This document shows, one piece after another, positions 21,675-33,000 of a stretch of DNA of 64,000 nt. Origin of the DNA: Linyphia triangularis (lineage: Eukaryota; Arthropoda; Arachnida; Araneae; Linyphiidae); the NCBI GenBank assembly GCA_963978545.1, contig OZ021722.1, positions 109,502,442 through 109,566,441 of the forward strand, in the 5' to 3' direction. A program made the translations under genes and the position numbers. Below the pieces are notes generated by a model. It saw only the letters and a program-made list of their open reading frames with translations, made no database searches and was not told the origin of the DNA. Positions within the stretch are counted from its first letter, which is position 1, and every line of letters starts with the position of its first letter.

Positions 21675-22482
21675 CTACAAGTTCAGGTATTCCATCGAAC
21701 ATTATTTCGAATTTTTTTTAATAGAAAGTAGAGAATGAATTAGCAGATTAAGATTATATACTGGTCTATCGGGGGAAAAAAAAGGAAAAAAAAAATACTT
21801 TGTATGAGTTGAACTAAATTCGATATGCCAAATATGTCAAACCTTGCCAAATAATGAGAATTTTTTTTTTATTTGGTAACCCAGCGGTTTTTAATTTTTA
21901 ATTCAGAATGGAGCTGACGATCCTACTTCTCTTAAAAGTGAGCCAAGTTGGCAATACATATTACTTCATTAGTTACTTAACCCTTTGCACTCCAGTGGCG
22001 CCTCTCAGGCGCCACACGATTGAAAGCCAAACCACGAGAGGACCATTAGGTGTGATGCGGAAATTCGATGCAAGGCCAATGACTGTGTTTAGTTTCTATG
22101 AAGCAAATCCATAAACACCAGCCGAACCTAAAATGTCTCGAGTTGCTGATTCCTCCGCGCGAAAAAGGTTTGGAGTGCAAAAGGTTAAAATGTATTGCCA
22201 GTTTGGCTCACTTTTAAAAATGCGAATATTTTTCTCCAGCAAGGTAAAATCGTCTGCACTCTTGCCTACTGAAAATAAAAGAGCAGTGGGTTACCAAATA
22301 AAAAAAGAATGCTCATTATTTGGCAAGTTATGACATATTTGGCATATCGAATTTAGTTCAACTTATACTAAGTAACTTTTTCATTTGTATCAGCCATTTT
22401 TCTCTGACATACAAGTATATTCTTATTCTACTAATTTATTTTCTGCATTCTATAAAAAAATCAGAATGATATTCAATGAAGT
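21675..22482. mobile_element. Fold-back family P copy with a nested piggyBac-like MITE
   Basis: The left arm (ttccatcgaacattatttcg..., gagttgaactaaattcgata, ttgccaaataatgag) is repeated inverted at about 22305-22470. The middle is interrupted by a TTAA-flanked element at 21981-22184. Frames at 21908-22333 span the insertion and are not genes. Confidence 0.75.
21981..22184. mobile_element. piggyBac-like MITE, 204 bp
   Basis: TTAA (21977-21980) then ccctttgcactcc; ggagtgcaaaagg then TTAA (22185-22188). TTAA target plus a CCC(T/A)TTTG-type end is typical of piggyBac elements. The interior includes ggcgcctctcaggcgcc, a local dyad. A relative is at 56158-56372. Confidence 0.85.
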
Positions 22483-22649
22483 ATTTGTGTTGGTAAAATT
22501 TACAGGTCAGTCGTTTGTTGCAATATGATTTTACTTCATTACCACAAGCATGTGCCCCAATGAAGATATTACTCTTCATAATTTCTATGAGTGGCAACAC
22601 TTTTTGACTTCATTCTGGTCTTGCTTGTTTATATAAAAACGGATTACTG

Positions 22650-22940
22650 GGGCACCGATAACCTTGCGGTAGAGTATCGAGCTCATAACCGGAGGGTTGT
22701 GGGTTCGGGCCTCCGTCCTTCAAATATCAGTGTGTACCTAATGGGGGCTGGTGCACATTAAATCTGTCGTGGCCTCAATGTCCTCTCGTTGGTGTGGTGG
22801 GGTCGGAGAGAGAGGTTTACACTAGAAGATTTCGATCTCGTATTCTTCTAGATGCTCAAAATTACGAGACCTGTTTGGCTGTGTTAAGCACTTTATAAGT
22901 GGCAGAAATAGATAGTCGGTAGTTCCAAAAAACAAAACAA
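22650..22940 (+). mobile_element. tRNA-derived SINE, family S2
   Basis: The head contains ttgcggtagagtatcgagc (A-box region) and gggttcgggcc (B-box region). The body carries atgggggctggtgcacatta and ctagaagatttcgatctcg, with an A/C-rich tail. Target duplication aacggattactg at 22638-22649 and 22941-22952. Second copy at 63565-63865. Confidence 0.88.
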
Positions 22941-22952
22941 AACGGATTACTG

Positions 22953-23220
22953 AAGTCCGTTAGATCGATAAGAACCATCTGAACCACTAATAGGTGAATT
23001 GAAAGATGTTTATGAAATTTGATTATGTCAGTTTGGCGTGTTTTTATGTTTAAATTATATTTGATTTTGATTTACGAGATGCCTATTCAGACTGAGTGGG
23101 TGAAAATAAATATTGTTTCTACGTATTGGTCTTCTACTTTGGACCTGAAACATAACACTGCGACTAAACCTGAACAATTTGAACTTGCAATTTCTGATTA
23201 GTACTCTTTTTGAAATTTTA
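22953..23220. other. Unassigned stretch
   Basis: No repeat or gene recognised; the frame at 23019-23201 has no motif. Confidence 0.4.
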
Positions 23221-23221
23221 C

Positions 23222-23545
23222 AAGTAACTCTAAATGAAATTTATTAAAACAGTTTTGATAACAGGAAAGAGTTTTTTCAATAATCGGTTAAGTGCTATTT
23301 TAGCACGATTGGATGGCGGCAAGTTGGTTTATTAGTATTCCGTAAAAGCGACGTTTTAGTGACAGTGGTAGGCCCCAAAATTTGAGAGAATGCATTGTCA
23401 TCGACATCGAATCTCTCTACCAAGTTTCAGTCCGATTGGATGACGGCAAGGGGATTGATAAGCCTCCGCGAATTTGCCTGCCGTTGAAAAACATACGCAC
23501 AAACATACAAACACACAAAATCGAAGTTATTATAAGGGATTTAAT
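23222..23545 (+). repeat. Family R, 3' part
   Basis: Runs from taaaacagttttgataacag to tataagggatttaataatat and includes both gatggcggcaa and gatgacggcaa half-repeats. The 5' part is missing. Confidence 0.7.
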
Positions 23546-23584
23546 AATATAACGCATGAAAACAGAGTTTTCAAAAAATACTTG

Positions 23585-24050
23585 ATATGCACCGTCAACT
23601 TTTATATTCATTAACACAGCGCAGATATCAATAACATTTCTATCTGGAAAATGAGCGGCAAACTACGTTTCAAAAATTTATTTATTAAAAATGAACGTGA
23701 ATTTATGATCTCACCATCCAAACATCCGTTATTTATTCTGAGTACAGTAATTTTATTAGCTATTTATTAAAACAAATTTTGGCAACATGAAAGATTTTCA
23801 ACAATGGTCTGTTCAACCATATTATAATGTGATCGGATGACGGCAAGTTGGTGTAATAGTATTCCGTAAAACTGACCTTTCAGTGAGAGTAACAGACCTC
23901 AAATTGGATAGAATGCATTGTAATCGACATCGAATCTATTTGCCAAGTTTCAGCCCGATTGGATGATGGCAAGATGGTTAGATAGGCCTCCGCAAATTTG
24001 CCTCCCATCGATACACACAACATCGAAGTTAATATAAAGGATTGAAAAAT
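23585..24050 (+). repeat. Family R, adjacent second copy
   Basis: Starts near tgatatgcaccgtcaacttt and ends ttaatataaaggattgaaaa, lying head-to-tail behind the previous copy. Either tandem duplication or independent insertion. Confidence 0.68.
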
Positions 24051-25011
24051 GGAACCGATCTTTTCAGATAGGTTATGTTCATAAAATGCATAGTAATAGG
24101 ATATCACAAAATAAATACTAAGGTGGCCGCAAGAAATCTATAACCAGATTTTTAACTCTAAAAAAACTTACAAATTGTTGATAAAGGAAAATATTAAAAC
24201 TTTCAGCTCAATCGGATAATACCTTTATAACTACCTCATCATTCTACAAATGTTGAAAAGCATTTTTTCTAAAAGAAATTGGTTTTCACGGAGAAGTTTT
24301 TTTGTGTGTGCATAGAATTGTATAGAATATATGTGGCCTCAATTTTTACTTCTATAACTTGTTTGATAAACGAACAGATAGGAAGATACTAGATTGCCTT
24401 TTCGTTTACATGTGCCCAAAAATTGACATTTAAAAAAAAATGAATAAATTCACCTACGTAGGTAATTTTTTTTCTAAATGCCTTTCACTTACTTTTGAGT
24501 GATTTAACAACAAGTAAAAGTTGAACCAGCTTTATGAAAAATAAATTGCCAAAGTGATAGGTGTAAGTTTGAGGTGATGGAGAAAGGGGGGGGGGGTGGG
24601 AAGTAAAGGGAAAAAAGCGAAAATATCGACTTATGAACCACTTATTATCAACCCATAAGGAATATAAAAGATTATTTTTGTAATATTTAAGCTCAATTTT
24701 TATAAATAAAAAATAGGGATATTTGAATGAGTTTCATGTCTAAATTTTACCTACAATGAAATAAGTAGGTAATGGTCGGTAGATTTGTTGGATAAAGTCA
24801 CCAAAATCAAATTGGTGGTAGATTTCAATGCTTCTGAGAATTTTCGACATTCGGCAACTATAGTGAAAAACATACTGCTACTGCTTTTAACCTTTTTCTC
24901 CGCTTGCATCATAGTCTAGAACTAATTTGGGGTGCGTCGGTTACAAGCCTTAACTTAGGTTATATCTAATGAAAAAAAAAAAAAAAAATTAATGCCTCAC
25001 ACATCAAATTT
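24051..25011. other. Unassigned AT-rich stretch
   Basis: No repeat or gene recognised. A G-run occurs at about 24587-24596. Confidence 0.45.
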
Positions 25012-25150
25012 TAAATTTTGAGAAAGTGATCTTTTAGCAAAAGTTTTGAGAAAGTGATCTTTTAGCAAAAGTTTTGAGAAAGTGATCTTTTAGCAAAAGT
25101 TTTGAGAAAGTGATCTTTTAGCAAAAGTTTTGAGAAAGTGATCTTTTAGC
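25012..25150 (+). repeat. 28-bp tandem repeat
   Basis: The word gagaaagtgatcttttagca recurs with a period of 28 bp about five times before the array stops near 25150. Confidence 0.93.
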
Positions 25151-25235
25151 ACTGCGCAACTTCAATATTTTTTAAGTATCGTGCTATCGAAAAGGCTTCA
25201 ACAACAGCGGTGTTTTTATGCAGTGTTTAAGTATA

Positions 25236-26376
25236 CAGAGCCACTCTAGTGGCGAACGCGCGCCACGCGCCCCCGATTCTGTCCCCAGCTGTGGCTCGGT
25301 ATAATAACCTCAATAGGATTAAATGTTTCGCTTCGAGAGGCATGCCTGAGCGACTGAAGCTTTAGAGAGGGTTTGCCACTAGAGAGACAAACGCGTTCCA
25401 CCGCTTCTGGCCCCTGCTGTGGCTCAGTAAAATAAGCTCCATAGGATGGCATGTTTCGCTTCGAGTGGCTAGTCTGAGTGACTGAAGCTTTGGAAAGGGT
25501 TCGCCACTAGAGAGACAAACGCGTTCCATCGCTTCTGGCCTTTGCTGTGGCTCAGTAAAATAAGCTCCATAGGATGGCATGTTTCGCTTCGAGTGGCTAG
25601 TCTGAGCGACTGAAGCTTTGGAGAGGGTTCGCCACTAGAGTGACAAACGCGTTCCATCGCTTCTGGCCCCTGTTGTGGCTCAGTAAAATAAGCTCCATAG
25701 GATGGCATGTTTCGCTTCGAGTGGCTAGTCTGAGCGACTGAATCTTTGGAGAGGGTTCGCCACTAGAGAGACAAACGCGTTCCATCGCTTCTGGCCCCTG
25801 CTGTGGCTCAGTAAAATAAGCTCCATAGGATGGCATGTTTCGCTTCGAGTGGCTAGTCTGAGCGACTGAAGCTTTGGAGAGGGTTCGCCACTAGAGTGAC
25901 AAACGCGTTCCATCGCTTCTGGCCCCTGCTGTGGCTCAGTAAAATAAGCTCCATAGGATGGCATGTTTCGCTTCGAGTGGCTAGTCTGAGCGACTGAAGC
26001 TTTGGAAAGGGTTCGCCACTAGAGAGACAAACGCGTTCCATCGCTTCTGGCCTTTGCTGTGGCTCAGTAAAATAAGCTCCATAGGATGGCATGTTTCACT
26101 TCGAGTGGTTAGTCTGAGTGACTGAAGCTTTGGAGAGGGTTCGCCACTAGAGTGACAAACGCGTTCCACCGCTTCTGGCCACCTCTGTGGCTCAGTATAA
26201 TAAGTTCCATAGGATGGCATGTTTCGTTTAGGGTCTGAGTGCCACAAGTGACAGACGCAACCTCTAGTCACAGAAGCGGCCCAGTATAATAAGCTTCATA
26301 GGATTCAAGTTTGTTCTCTGGTGGCTTGTCTGAGCAACTGAAGTGGTGGCTCACGTTCGCCACTAGAGTGGCTCTG
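25236..26376. mobile_element. TIR-bounded element filled by a 128-bp minisatellite
   Basis: Left end cagagccactctagtggcga and its exact reverse complement at the right (tcgccactagagtggctctg) are flanked on both sides by tata (25232-25235 and 26377-26380). The interior is an array of about eight 128-bp units, each containing a gttcgccactagag motif resembling the terminal repeat. No coding sequence. TA-type target suggests a Tc1/mariner-like MITE. Confidence 0.82.
25370..26250. repeat. 128-bp minisatellite
   Basis: Units recur at exactly 128 bp (for example atgttt at 25451, 25579, 25707, 25835, 25963, 26091), differing by a few substitutions. It is far richer in G+C than the surroundings. Since 128 is not a multiple of three, the six overlapping minus-strand frames of about 79 codons shift phase each unit and do not indicate a repeat protein. 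Confidence 0.95.
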
Positions 26377-26399
26377 TATAAGAAGGTCCTTATTATAAC

Positions 26400-26737
26400 A
26401 CCTAATAGGTTTTGGGACACTTTACATTTGACCAGCTTTTTTAGATTATAATAACTACTCATTTTTACTTTTAATTAAATATAAATTAACATGGGATAAT
26501 AAAGATGTTGCATTTGGTTAAAAAAAAAAAATACGTATAAGTTAACATGGGGCAATAAAAATATTACATTCGATTACAAAAAAAAAATCGATTTTTCTTA
26601 GCATTTCTGTGTGTTTTCGAACTTTCGGAGTTTTAAAAAAAGTGATATCGATGAAATTTCAATGTGTCAGTGGTCGGCATAACTCTTGAACGGTTTGCGC
26701 CGATCAAACGCCACCCGAAAATTGTATTTCGTCAATC
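26400..26737. other. Mostly unassigned; short family A trace
   Basis: About 26594-26700 loosely resembles family A (gcatttctgtg..., gtggtcggcataactc). Nothing else recognised. Confidence 0.35.
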
Positions 26738-26926
26738 TAAAGCTTGGCGTCCAGTATCGCTAAGCAGAGCAGATCAGAGCGGAGTGGATTAGAGCCAATT
26801 ACAAGGCTGTCAACGTCCATTGTAGCTCGAGGCTCGTGCTATAGTAGACATTGACAGCCTTGTAATTGGCTCTAATCCACTCTGATCTGCTCTGCTCTCC
26901 TTAGCGATACTGGACGCCAAGCTTTA
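26738..26926. mobile_element. 189-bp hairpin MITE, family D
   Basis: Near-perfect palindrome: taaagcttggcgtccagtat...ggctgtcaa on the left is repeated inverted to aagcttta. The loop is about 35 bp. Only one copy in the window; target duplication not certain. Confidence 0.85.
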
Positions 26927-27039
26927 ATAGTCGATGGGTTCAGTCATTAAATATTGCCAAATTGTACATGATTGAATTAAACTTGGTATATGTAAAAAAT
27001 AACGTGAGTAAACGATGATAAGTCTGACGTAAGTCAATA

Positions 27040-27190
27040 GTAGCGTATGTAAAAGCGACCTTTTAGTGACAGCCCCAAAACTTCATCTATGACAATGCAA
27101 TCTATCTTCCAAGTTTCAACTCGATTGGATGAAAGCACGTGAATTAATTACCCTTCCTCAGTCAAAAAAAAAACAAAATTTAAGTTAGTA
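27040..27190 (+). repeat. Family R fragment
   Basis: Matches the internal R segment: gtaaaagcgaccttttagtg, aatgcaatctatc...caagtttcaac, gattggatg. Ends are eroded. Confidence 0.55.
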
Positions 27191-27394
27191 AAAAAAAAAA
27201 AATTCCGATTTTTTTTCCGAGCATTTTTACTATCATCTGTTTGTTAATATTTATTTTTTCAAAAGTTCTATTGCTTTTAAATTAACCTTTTCAATACTAT
27301 ATGGACAGCAAAATTTTGAAAAATGTGGCTATCGTAAAACCCGATTCATCTTTAGTTAACATCATATCACTAAACTATTTTTCTCCCAGCACTA

Positions 27395-27730
27395 GATTTC
27401 ATTTCGTCGAGGCTATTTATTAACCAGTCACTTAATAACACAAGCACCTTCCCCATATAGGGGCTTGTCCGTTATTGCCCCCATAATTGGCCAGCCCCCA
27501 TACCCTCCCTCCCCCCCGTGCTAAAAGTTCAATAACTCATTATTAAGACCCCCGGTGCATAGGGGTTCTTATGAATACCGGACGATAAAAGTCAGTGGCG
27601 CGGGTGTTTTATGGCGACCGTCACGCCACTAACTGTATCCGTGACTGTGTTCTAGCCGACTTCATTAAGATGCCCGTATGTGGGAGAAGGAGAGGGGGGC
27701 ATTGATATTTTTTTATAGTGCGTCTCTTTT
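27395..27730. other. Locally GC-rich single-copy-looking stretch
   Basis: Contains C- and G-rich words (gcccccataattggccagcc, gtcagtggcgcgggtg, atggcgaccgtcacgcc) in an otherwise AT-rich window, with no window repeat. No frame of useful length. It could be a regulatory or untranslated remnant. Confidence 0.3.
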
Positions 27731-28009
27731 TTTTTTTCTTGTTCAGTTGTGGGTATCGGCTTTGTGACTGGGGGGGTGGTGTTTATTGCGTGTTAGATTT
27801 TTTTTTTTTTTTTATGTGTGTTGCGATGTAGTAATCATACTGGTACTTGGGCAAATACTATTAAAGATTGATTTATGTGAGGAGTGGGTTATAGAAACGT
27901 GGAGCAGGTGCGTGAGTTGTTTTTATAGTTCGATTTAACTTGAGTCGACCAGGAGGTTCTTTTGAAATCCTGTATGCGAGAACTTCGATTTTGTCGATGA
28001 CGGAAGAAT

Positions 28010-28720
28010 CTGCGGAGGTCTAACTAACCCGCTTGCCGTCATCCAATCGATCTGAAACTTGGAAGATAGATTTGATGTCGATGACAATGCATTCTATAAA
28101 ATTTTGGGGGCTGTAACTGTCACTTAAAGATACCTTTTACGGAATACTAACAAACCAACTTGCATTCATCCAATCGATCTGAAACTTGGCAGTTAGATTC
28201 GTTGTCGATGACAATTCATTGTATCAAATTTTGGGGGCTGTAACTGTCACTGAAAGATACCTTTTACGGAATACTAACAAACCAACTTGCCGTCATCCAA
28301 TCGATCTGAAACTTGGCAGATAGATTCGTTGTCGATGACAATTCATTCTATCATATTTTGGGGGCTGTAGCTGTCACTGAAAGATACCTTTTACGGAATA
28401 CTAACAAACCAACTTGCCGTTGTCCAATCACGCTGAAATAGCATTTAACCGATCAATGAAGAGTCTTTTCTGTTGCCGAAATTGATTTAATAAATAAATT
28501 ATAAAATTGTTTGAATCAGAATAAATAAAAGATAGTTGGATGTGAGTGCATAACTGCCCATTCATTTTTAATGAATAAATTTTGAAAAGTATTTTACCTC
28601 AGATTTTAGTGATAGAGATGGTGTTTTCATCTAATTTTAAATATTAAAAACAAGCACACGCTGGTAATAGAATCACCGATTCGTTAATGAATACAAAAAT
28701 TGACAATGCATATAAACGAT
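28010..28720 (-). repeat. Family R with expanded internal repeats
   Basis: Reverse copy with the half-repeat (gtcatccaatcgatctgaaact...ttttacggaatactaac) present about three to four times at a period near 120 bp, instead of the usual two. The far end reads caatgcatataaacgattta. Confidence 0.75.
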
Positions 28721-28929
28721 TTATTTTAAGCACTTTGTTTTTATGGATTATATTATTTAGTTATTTTTTTCAATGTAATGAAATAAGCAATCAAACAAGG
28801 GATACAGTTCCAGTTATTAAGATCACAGTACTATATGCTGCAATTTCAAGCCGCACTTTAAAATATCAGAACATTGTCTTCAAAGCGATGCCGTCTAAGA
28901 AGTAAGCTTCTCTTTCTAAATTAACGATC

Positions 28930-29140
28930 TGTTTTGTTGTGTAAAGATGTTAAGGGTAATAAATTGCTTCGTGCGGGGATTAATGCCGCAGACGAGGGGG
29001 GATCCACAATTTCCTCTTTTAAAATCTTCGGTGGCAACCAGACAAGCAATATCCGCTCTGACGGGGTTTGCTATCATATCCGGTGACAGAATGGTGGAAC
29101 GGCTGAAAATTGGAAGATTTCATGCATAAATTTCGGAATG
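28930..29140 (+). other. Open frame without support
   Basis: A 60-codon frame (28947-29129) in less AT-rich sequence, not repeated in the window. No domain, splice context or homology recognised, so I do not call a gene. Confidence 0.2.
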
Positions 29141-29454
29141 AAAAATGCTATTTAGCCCAAATTGTCATGCAATAAATTTGCATCAAACGTTTGCTTTTTT
29201 TTGTGCCTGTCTTTTAAACTTCAACACAAAAAAAATTCTACGAATATTTAGTTTTAACTAGATTGCGAGTGATTCCAATAAATTAAAATATGTGACGCGG
29301 ACTGAAATATAATTGCTGAATTTAGAAGGGTGGAAGTTCTTATCAAAACTATTGGACGACGAAAATCAAAAACCCAAATGATACAACCCATAAACCCATA
29401 AAAAACAAATATTTCAGTATAAAACCTTTATATGCATTGCCAGTTTTCATTTGG

Positions 29455-30142
29455 AAAAAAAAAAAAAAAAAATTGCATTTCTCCACGTTCGGGAACATCC
29501 TGATTTCAAAAAAGTGATCTAGAAAAAATGTCTGTCTGTGTGTGTGTATGTGTGTCTGGGGTTAGCTTATCTCCCGAACAAATTGACCTACGATGTTCAA
29601 ATTTGGTATAAGAGTTAGTGGGTTAGTGGTGGCCATGGGACCTACCATTAAGGTTTTCTTCAAAATAGCGCATGTGCATAAGGTAGGTGCCATTGAAAAA
29701 ATCATGTTTTTCAATGATTGCTAAAAAACGGCTCTAACGATTTTGATAAAATCGTTGTGGTAATGCCTCTTAAAGTGTTTTAAACATCCCCACCTCCGAA
29801 ATTCAAGTAAAAACGCTTTAATGGTGTAAAAAATTGAAAAACGAATGCCTTCGACACAGAGTTCTCTTTCATTGAGTATACCTCAACAACAATCATTTTT
29901 TTTCTCTCTTCCGTTTTACTTATAATAAAGGATAATATAAGGATTATCGAAAAGTATATCGCCAAAATCCCCATTTTGGCGATTTTTTTTTTAAAAACCC
30001 ATACAAGAATTGTCTCAAAAACTATCGCCAAACTGGACATTTATTCTAAATGAAAGATGAAAATATACAAACGGTAAATGACACAAATCCACTAAGATAT
30101 TATAGTGTAATTGAAAGTTGCGCGATGTTCCACACTCCTAGT
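29455..30142 (+). repeat. Family A, nearly complete
   Basis: A-tract and gcatttctccacgttcggga, gtctgtctgtgtgtg, accattaaggttttc, then tagtgtaattgaaagttgcg and a ttccacactccta end. The minus-strand frame at 29780-30040 falls entirely in the repeat. Confidence 0.72.
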
Positions 30143-30144
30143 TA

Positions 30145-30642
30145 CGTTTAACACTGCTTAGAAAACTAAATCTGTGTACAAAATTAAGCTTATTTCAGAG
30201 TTTCATGATGTTTATTTTCAGTGGATTCCATCTCACGTTGACACATACGGCAATGAGCAAGCAGATAGATTAGCAAAGGAGTGTTGTAGTCAATCTAATC
30301 CTTCCTCTTCACCCCTTACCTTTTTAGAATATCAATCCACAGTTCCTTCTGAAATTTTGAAGGAGTGGATGATACTGCCATCACTGGTATGACGGCAAAG
30401 AGCCAGGCTCTTCTTTCGTTCTCCACTGTGACAGAGGCCTCTCGAACTGCAATATCCAGACTAGCAAGCGGTCACACAAAAAGTCTCGTTTTCGAGGGTC
30501 TTTGCAGTCTGCTTTAAATGTCAAGCTCAGCAGGTTTCTCCTGAACACCTCCATTTCCCCTGAACATTCCAGAGAGGACATATACTCTTCCCCCTTTCTG
30601 GTCCTTGACTTCCTTAGGGTCAACGGTCTAATGAACCTTTAA
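30145..30642 (+). pseudogene. 3' remnant of a Jockey/I-type non-LTR retrotransposon (RNase H tail)
   Basis: The first frame (to TGA at 30390-30392) encodes YFQWIPSHV..YGNEQADRLAKE, the C-terminal part of an RNase H domain: the SHV histidine and the Asp of ADRLA match conserved active-site positions of the RNase HI fold. A second frame, shifted by two, then reads RTAISRLASGHTKSL. A third encodes SSPFLVLDFLRVNGLMNL followed by TAA (30640-30642), resembling the end of arthropod Jockey-like polyproteins. Reverse transcriptase and endonuclease regions are absent and at least two frameshifts separate the parts, so it is dead. It lies between two oppositely oriented A copies. The family match is from memory of motifs; the clade is uncertain. 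Confidence 0.8.
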
Positions 30643-30654
30643 AAACAAACAAAA

Positions 30655-31175
30655 AACACCTTCGCCAAAAAGGTGCTTTTGACGATATACTTTTCGATAA
30701 TTCTCATATTTCCCTTTCTCATAAGTGAAACTGAAAAGAGGAGAAAAACGATCGTCGATGAACTATGTTCAAGTAAAGAGAACTCTGTGTTGAAGGCATT
30801 TGTTTTCCCACTTTTTAAACCATCATTTTTACGGAAATTTCGGAGATGGTGATGTTTAGAACACCTTAAGATGCATTACCACAGTAATTTTGACTAAAAC
30901 CTTAATGGTAGGTCCCATGACCACCACTAAACCTCATACCAAATTGGAACATCGTAGGTCAATTAGTTCGGGAGTTATACTGACCACAGTCAAACACTTT
31001 TTTCTATATCACTTTTTTGATAACAGGATTTTTGATAACAAAACGTGGAGAAATGCAAAAAAAAAATAAAATAAAAATAATAATAATAATAATAATACTA
31101 ATAATATATCGAAATATTTATATTTTTTTTTAACGAACCGTTATACTTTCATTACCCTATGTATACATATGGGTA
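30655..31175 (-). repeat. Family A, reverse copy
   Basis: From ccttcgccaaaaaggtgctt to ctatgtatacatatgggtaa, with the agagaactctgtgttgaagg and ctaaacctcataccaaattg blocks in reverse orientation. An (ATA)n run at about 31075-31100. Confidence 0.68.
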
Positions 31176-31244
31176 ATTGAAAGTAAAAAGTCTTACACGG
31201 ACAATCAACTAGCTCCTCACAGAACAAGTTTAAAGCTTGCAGTA

Positions 31245-31293
31245 GTTATCTTTTAACAATGTGTACTTTCATAACACATTGTTAAAAGATAAC
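31245..31293. repeat. Perfect short hairpin
   Basis: gttatcttttaacaatgtg, an 11-nt loop, then its exact reverse complement: a 19-bp stem. Function unknown; possibly the end of a small inverted-repeat element. Confidence 0.7.
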
Positions 31294-31384
31294 TCCGCAA
31301 ATGAACACAAAATGAACGTAGTTTTTAAATATTATAATGAACATAATATCATTTTAAAATCCATTATACTAATTTCGATTTTGT

Positions 31385-32020
31385 GCTGGTGTAGCTATCG
31401 GCCAAATCTGTGGAGGCCTAATTAATCCACTTGTCGTCATCCAAGCAGGCGTAACCTTGGCTGATAGATATCATGTCGATGGCAAAGCATTTTATTAAGT
31501 TTTGGGGGCTAATTTAGCCAATAAAAAGCCACTTTTAAACACGCTTCTCTTATCGCTTCTGAATAATATAAACTTGCCGTCAACCTATCGCGCTGAAATT
31601 TGGTAGATAGATTTTCTATGTTGATGAGAAAGCATTAAAAATAATTTCGGGATCCGTCATTATAACTAAAAAACCGCTTTCACGAACGCTATTATTGTAA
31701 TTTTTAATGTCTAATTAGCACACACTTGTCTTTACCCAATCAAGTTGAAACATGGCAGATATATTGGATATCGATGACAATGCATTCTTTCCTGCTGAGA
31801 ATAGAATGCAATGTGATCCTTTGAGGGCTGTCACTATCGCTAAAAGGCCACTTTTATACACGATTCAATTGGAGCTTCAGATAACTAATACACCTATTCC
31901 TCGTTAGCCAATCGAGATGAAACTTTGAAACTTGATAATTACACTCGTCATTGATGACAATGTTTTCTATCAAGTCTGATGTAAAGACTTGTTTCTATCA
32001 AGTCTGTAACATAAAATCTG
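31385..32020 (-). repeat. Diverged family R copy
   Basis: Several successive segments of R type in reverse orientation (gtcgtcatcc...tgatagat...catgtcgatg...ggggct), well diverged from each other. It grades directly into the 41-bp array that follows. Confidence 0.6.
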
Positions 32021-32485
32021 CTTTTACATACTTTTCTATTGCCTTACATCAGACATATTAGCTTTTACACACTTTTCTATCGCCTTACATCAGACATATC
32101 AGCTTTTACACACTTTTCTATCGCCTTACATCAGACATATCAGCTTTTACACACTTTTCTATTGCCTTACATCAGACATATCAGCTTTTACACACTTTTC
32201 TATTGCCTTACATCAGACATATCAGCTTTTACACACTTTTCTATTGCCTTACATCAGACATATCAGCTTTTACACACTTTTCTATTGCCTTACATCAGAC
32301 ATATCAGCTTTTACACACTTTTCTATTGCCTTACATCAGACATATCAGCTTTTACACACTTTTCTATTGCCTTACATCAGACATATCAGCTTTTACACAC
32401 TTTTCTATTGCCTTACATCAGACATATCAGCTTTTACACACTTTTCTATTGCCTTACATCAGACATATCAGCTTTTACATTTGTT
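32020..32485 (+). repeat. 41-bp minisatellite
   Basis: ttacatcagacatatcagct followed by tttacacacttttctattgcc repeats about 11 times with a period of 41 bp and very few differences. The long apparent frames (174 codons at 32039-32563 and two shorter ones) arise because 41-bp units rotate phase: three units make 41 codons. They are not proteins. Confidence 0.95.
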
Positions 32486-32569
32486 TTGTTCAATTGGATG
32501 CCAAGCGTAATTCAAATATGTTTAGTTAGGCGATATTTAATGACTGAAACCTTCCCCTATTAAGGTTCA

Positions 32570-32860
32570 CGAGGTAAAACCTTCGGAGGGCTTTTCAACT
32601 CTCTTGACGCAATCCAATGGATCTGAATCGGCAGATAGACTTGTTGCGGATGCCAATGTATTCAATCAAGTTTTTGTTGTTGTTTTTTCAGGGGGGGGGG
32701 GAAGGGGCGAGCAGTTAGTAAAGGGTTTGGAATTATTGTTTTGCTCGTAGTGGTCAAAGACTTCAAAAATCTCGACCTGAGTTCAATAAGTTGAAATTGC
32801 ATATAAAAATTGACAATGCATATAAAAGATTTATATAAAAAACTTTGTTTTTATAGGTTG
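32570..32860 (-). repeat. Family R fragment
   Basis: ccaatggatctgaatcggca and, after a G-run, attgacaatgcatataaaag followed by atttat match the inner and outer parts of a reverse R copy with the middle missing. Confidence 0.55.
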
Positions 32861-33000
32861 TATTATTAGGCTACAACTTTCGAGAATATCAAAGAAAAAA
32901 TCACCGAATTCCCCGACTACTTTGGAAGTCGGGGAATGCATACCTCCGATCTGATACCTTCAATTTTAACAAAAAACGTTTTCGATTTATTTCAATTTAA

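Noticed and set aside
25246..26271. Series of overlapping minus-strand frames of about 79 codons resembling a repeat protein
   Set aside because: They restart every 128 bp because the minisatellite unit is not a multiple of three; each covers under two units and ends where phase shifts.
32039..32563. 174-codon frame, the longest in the window
   Set aside because: It is read through the 41-bp minisatellite; three units rotate through all frames without a stop.
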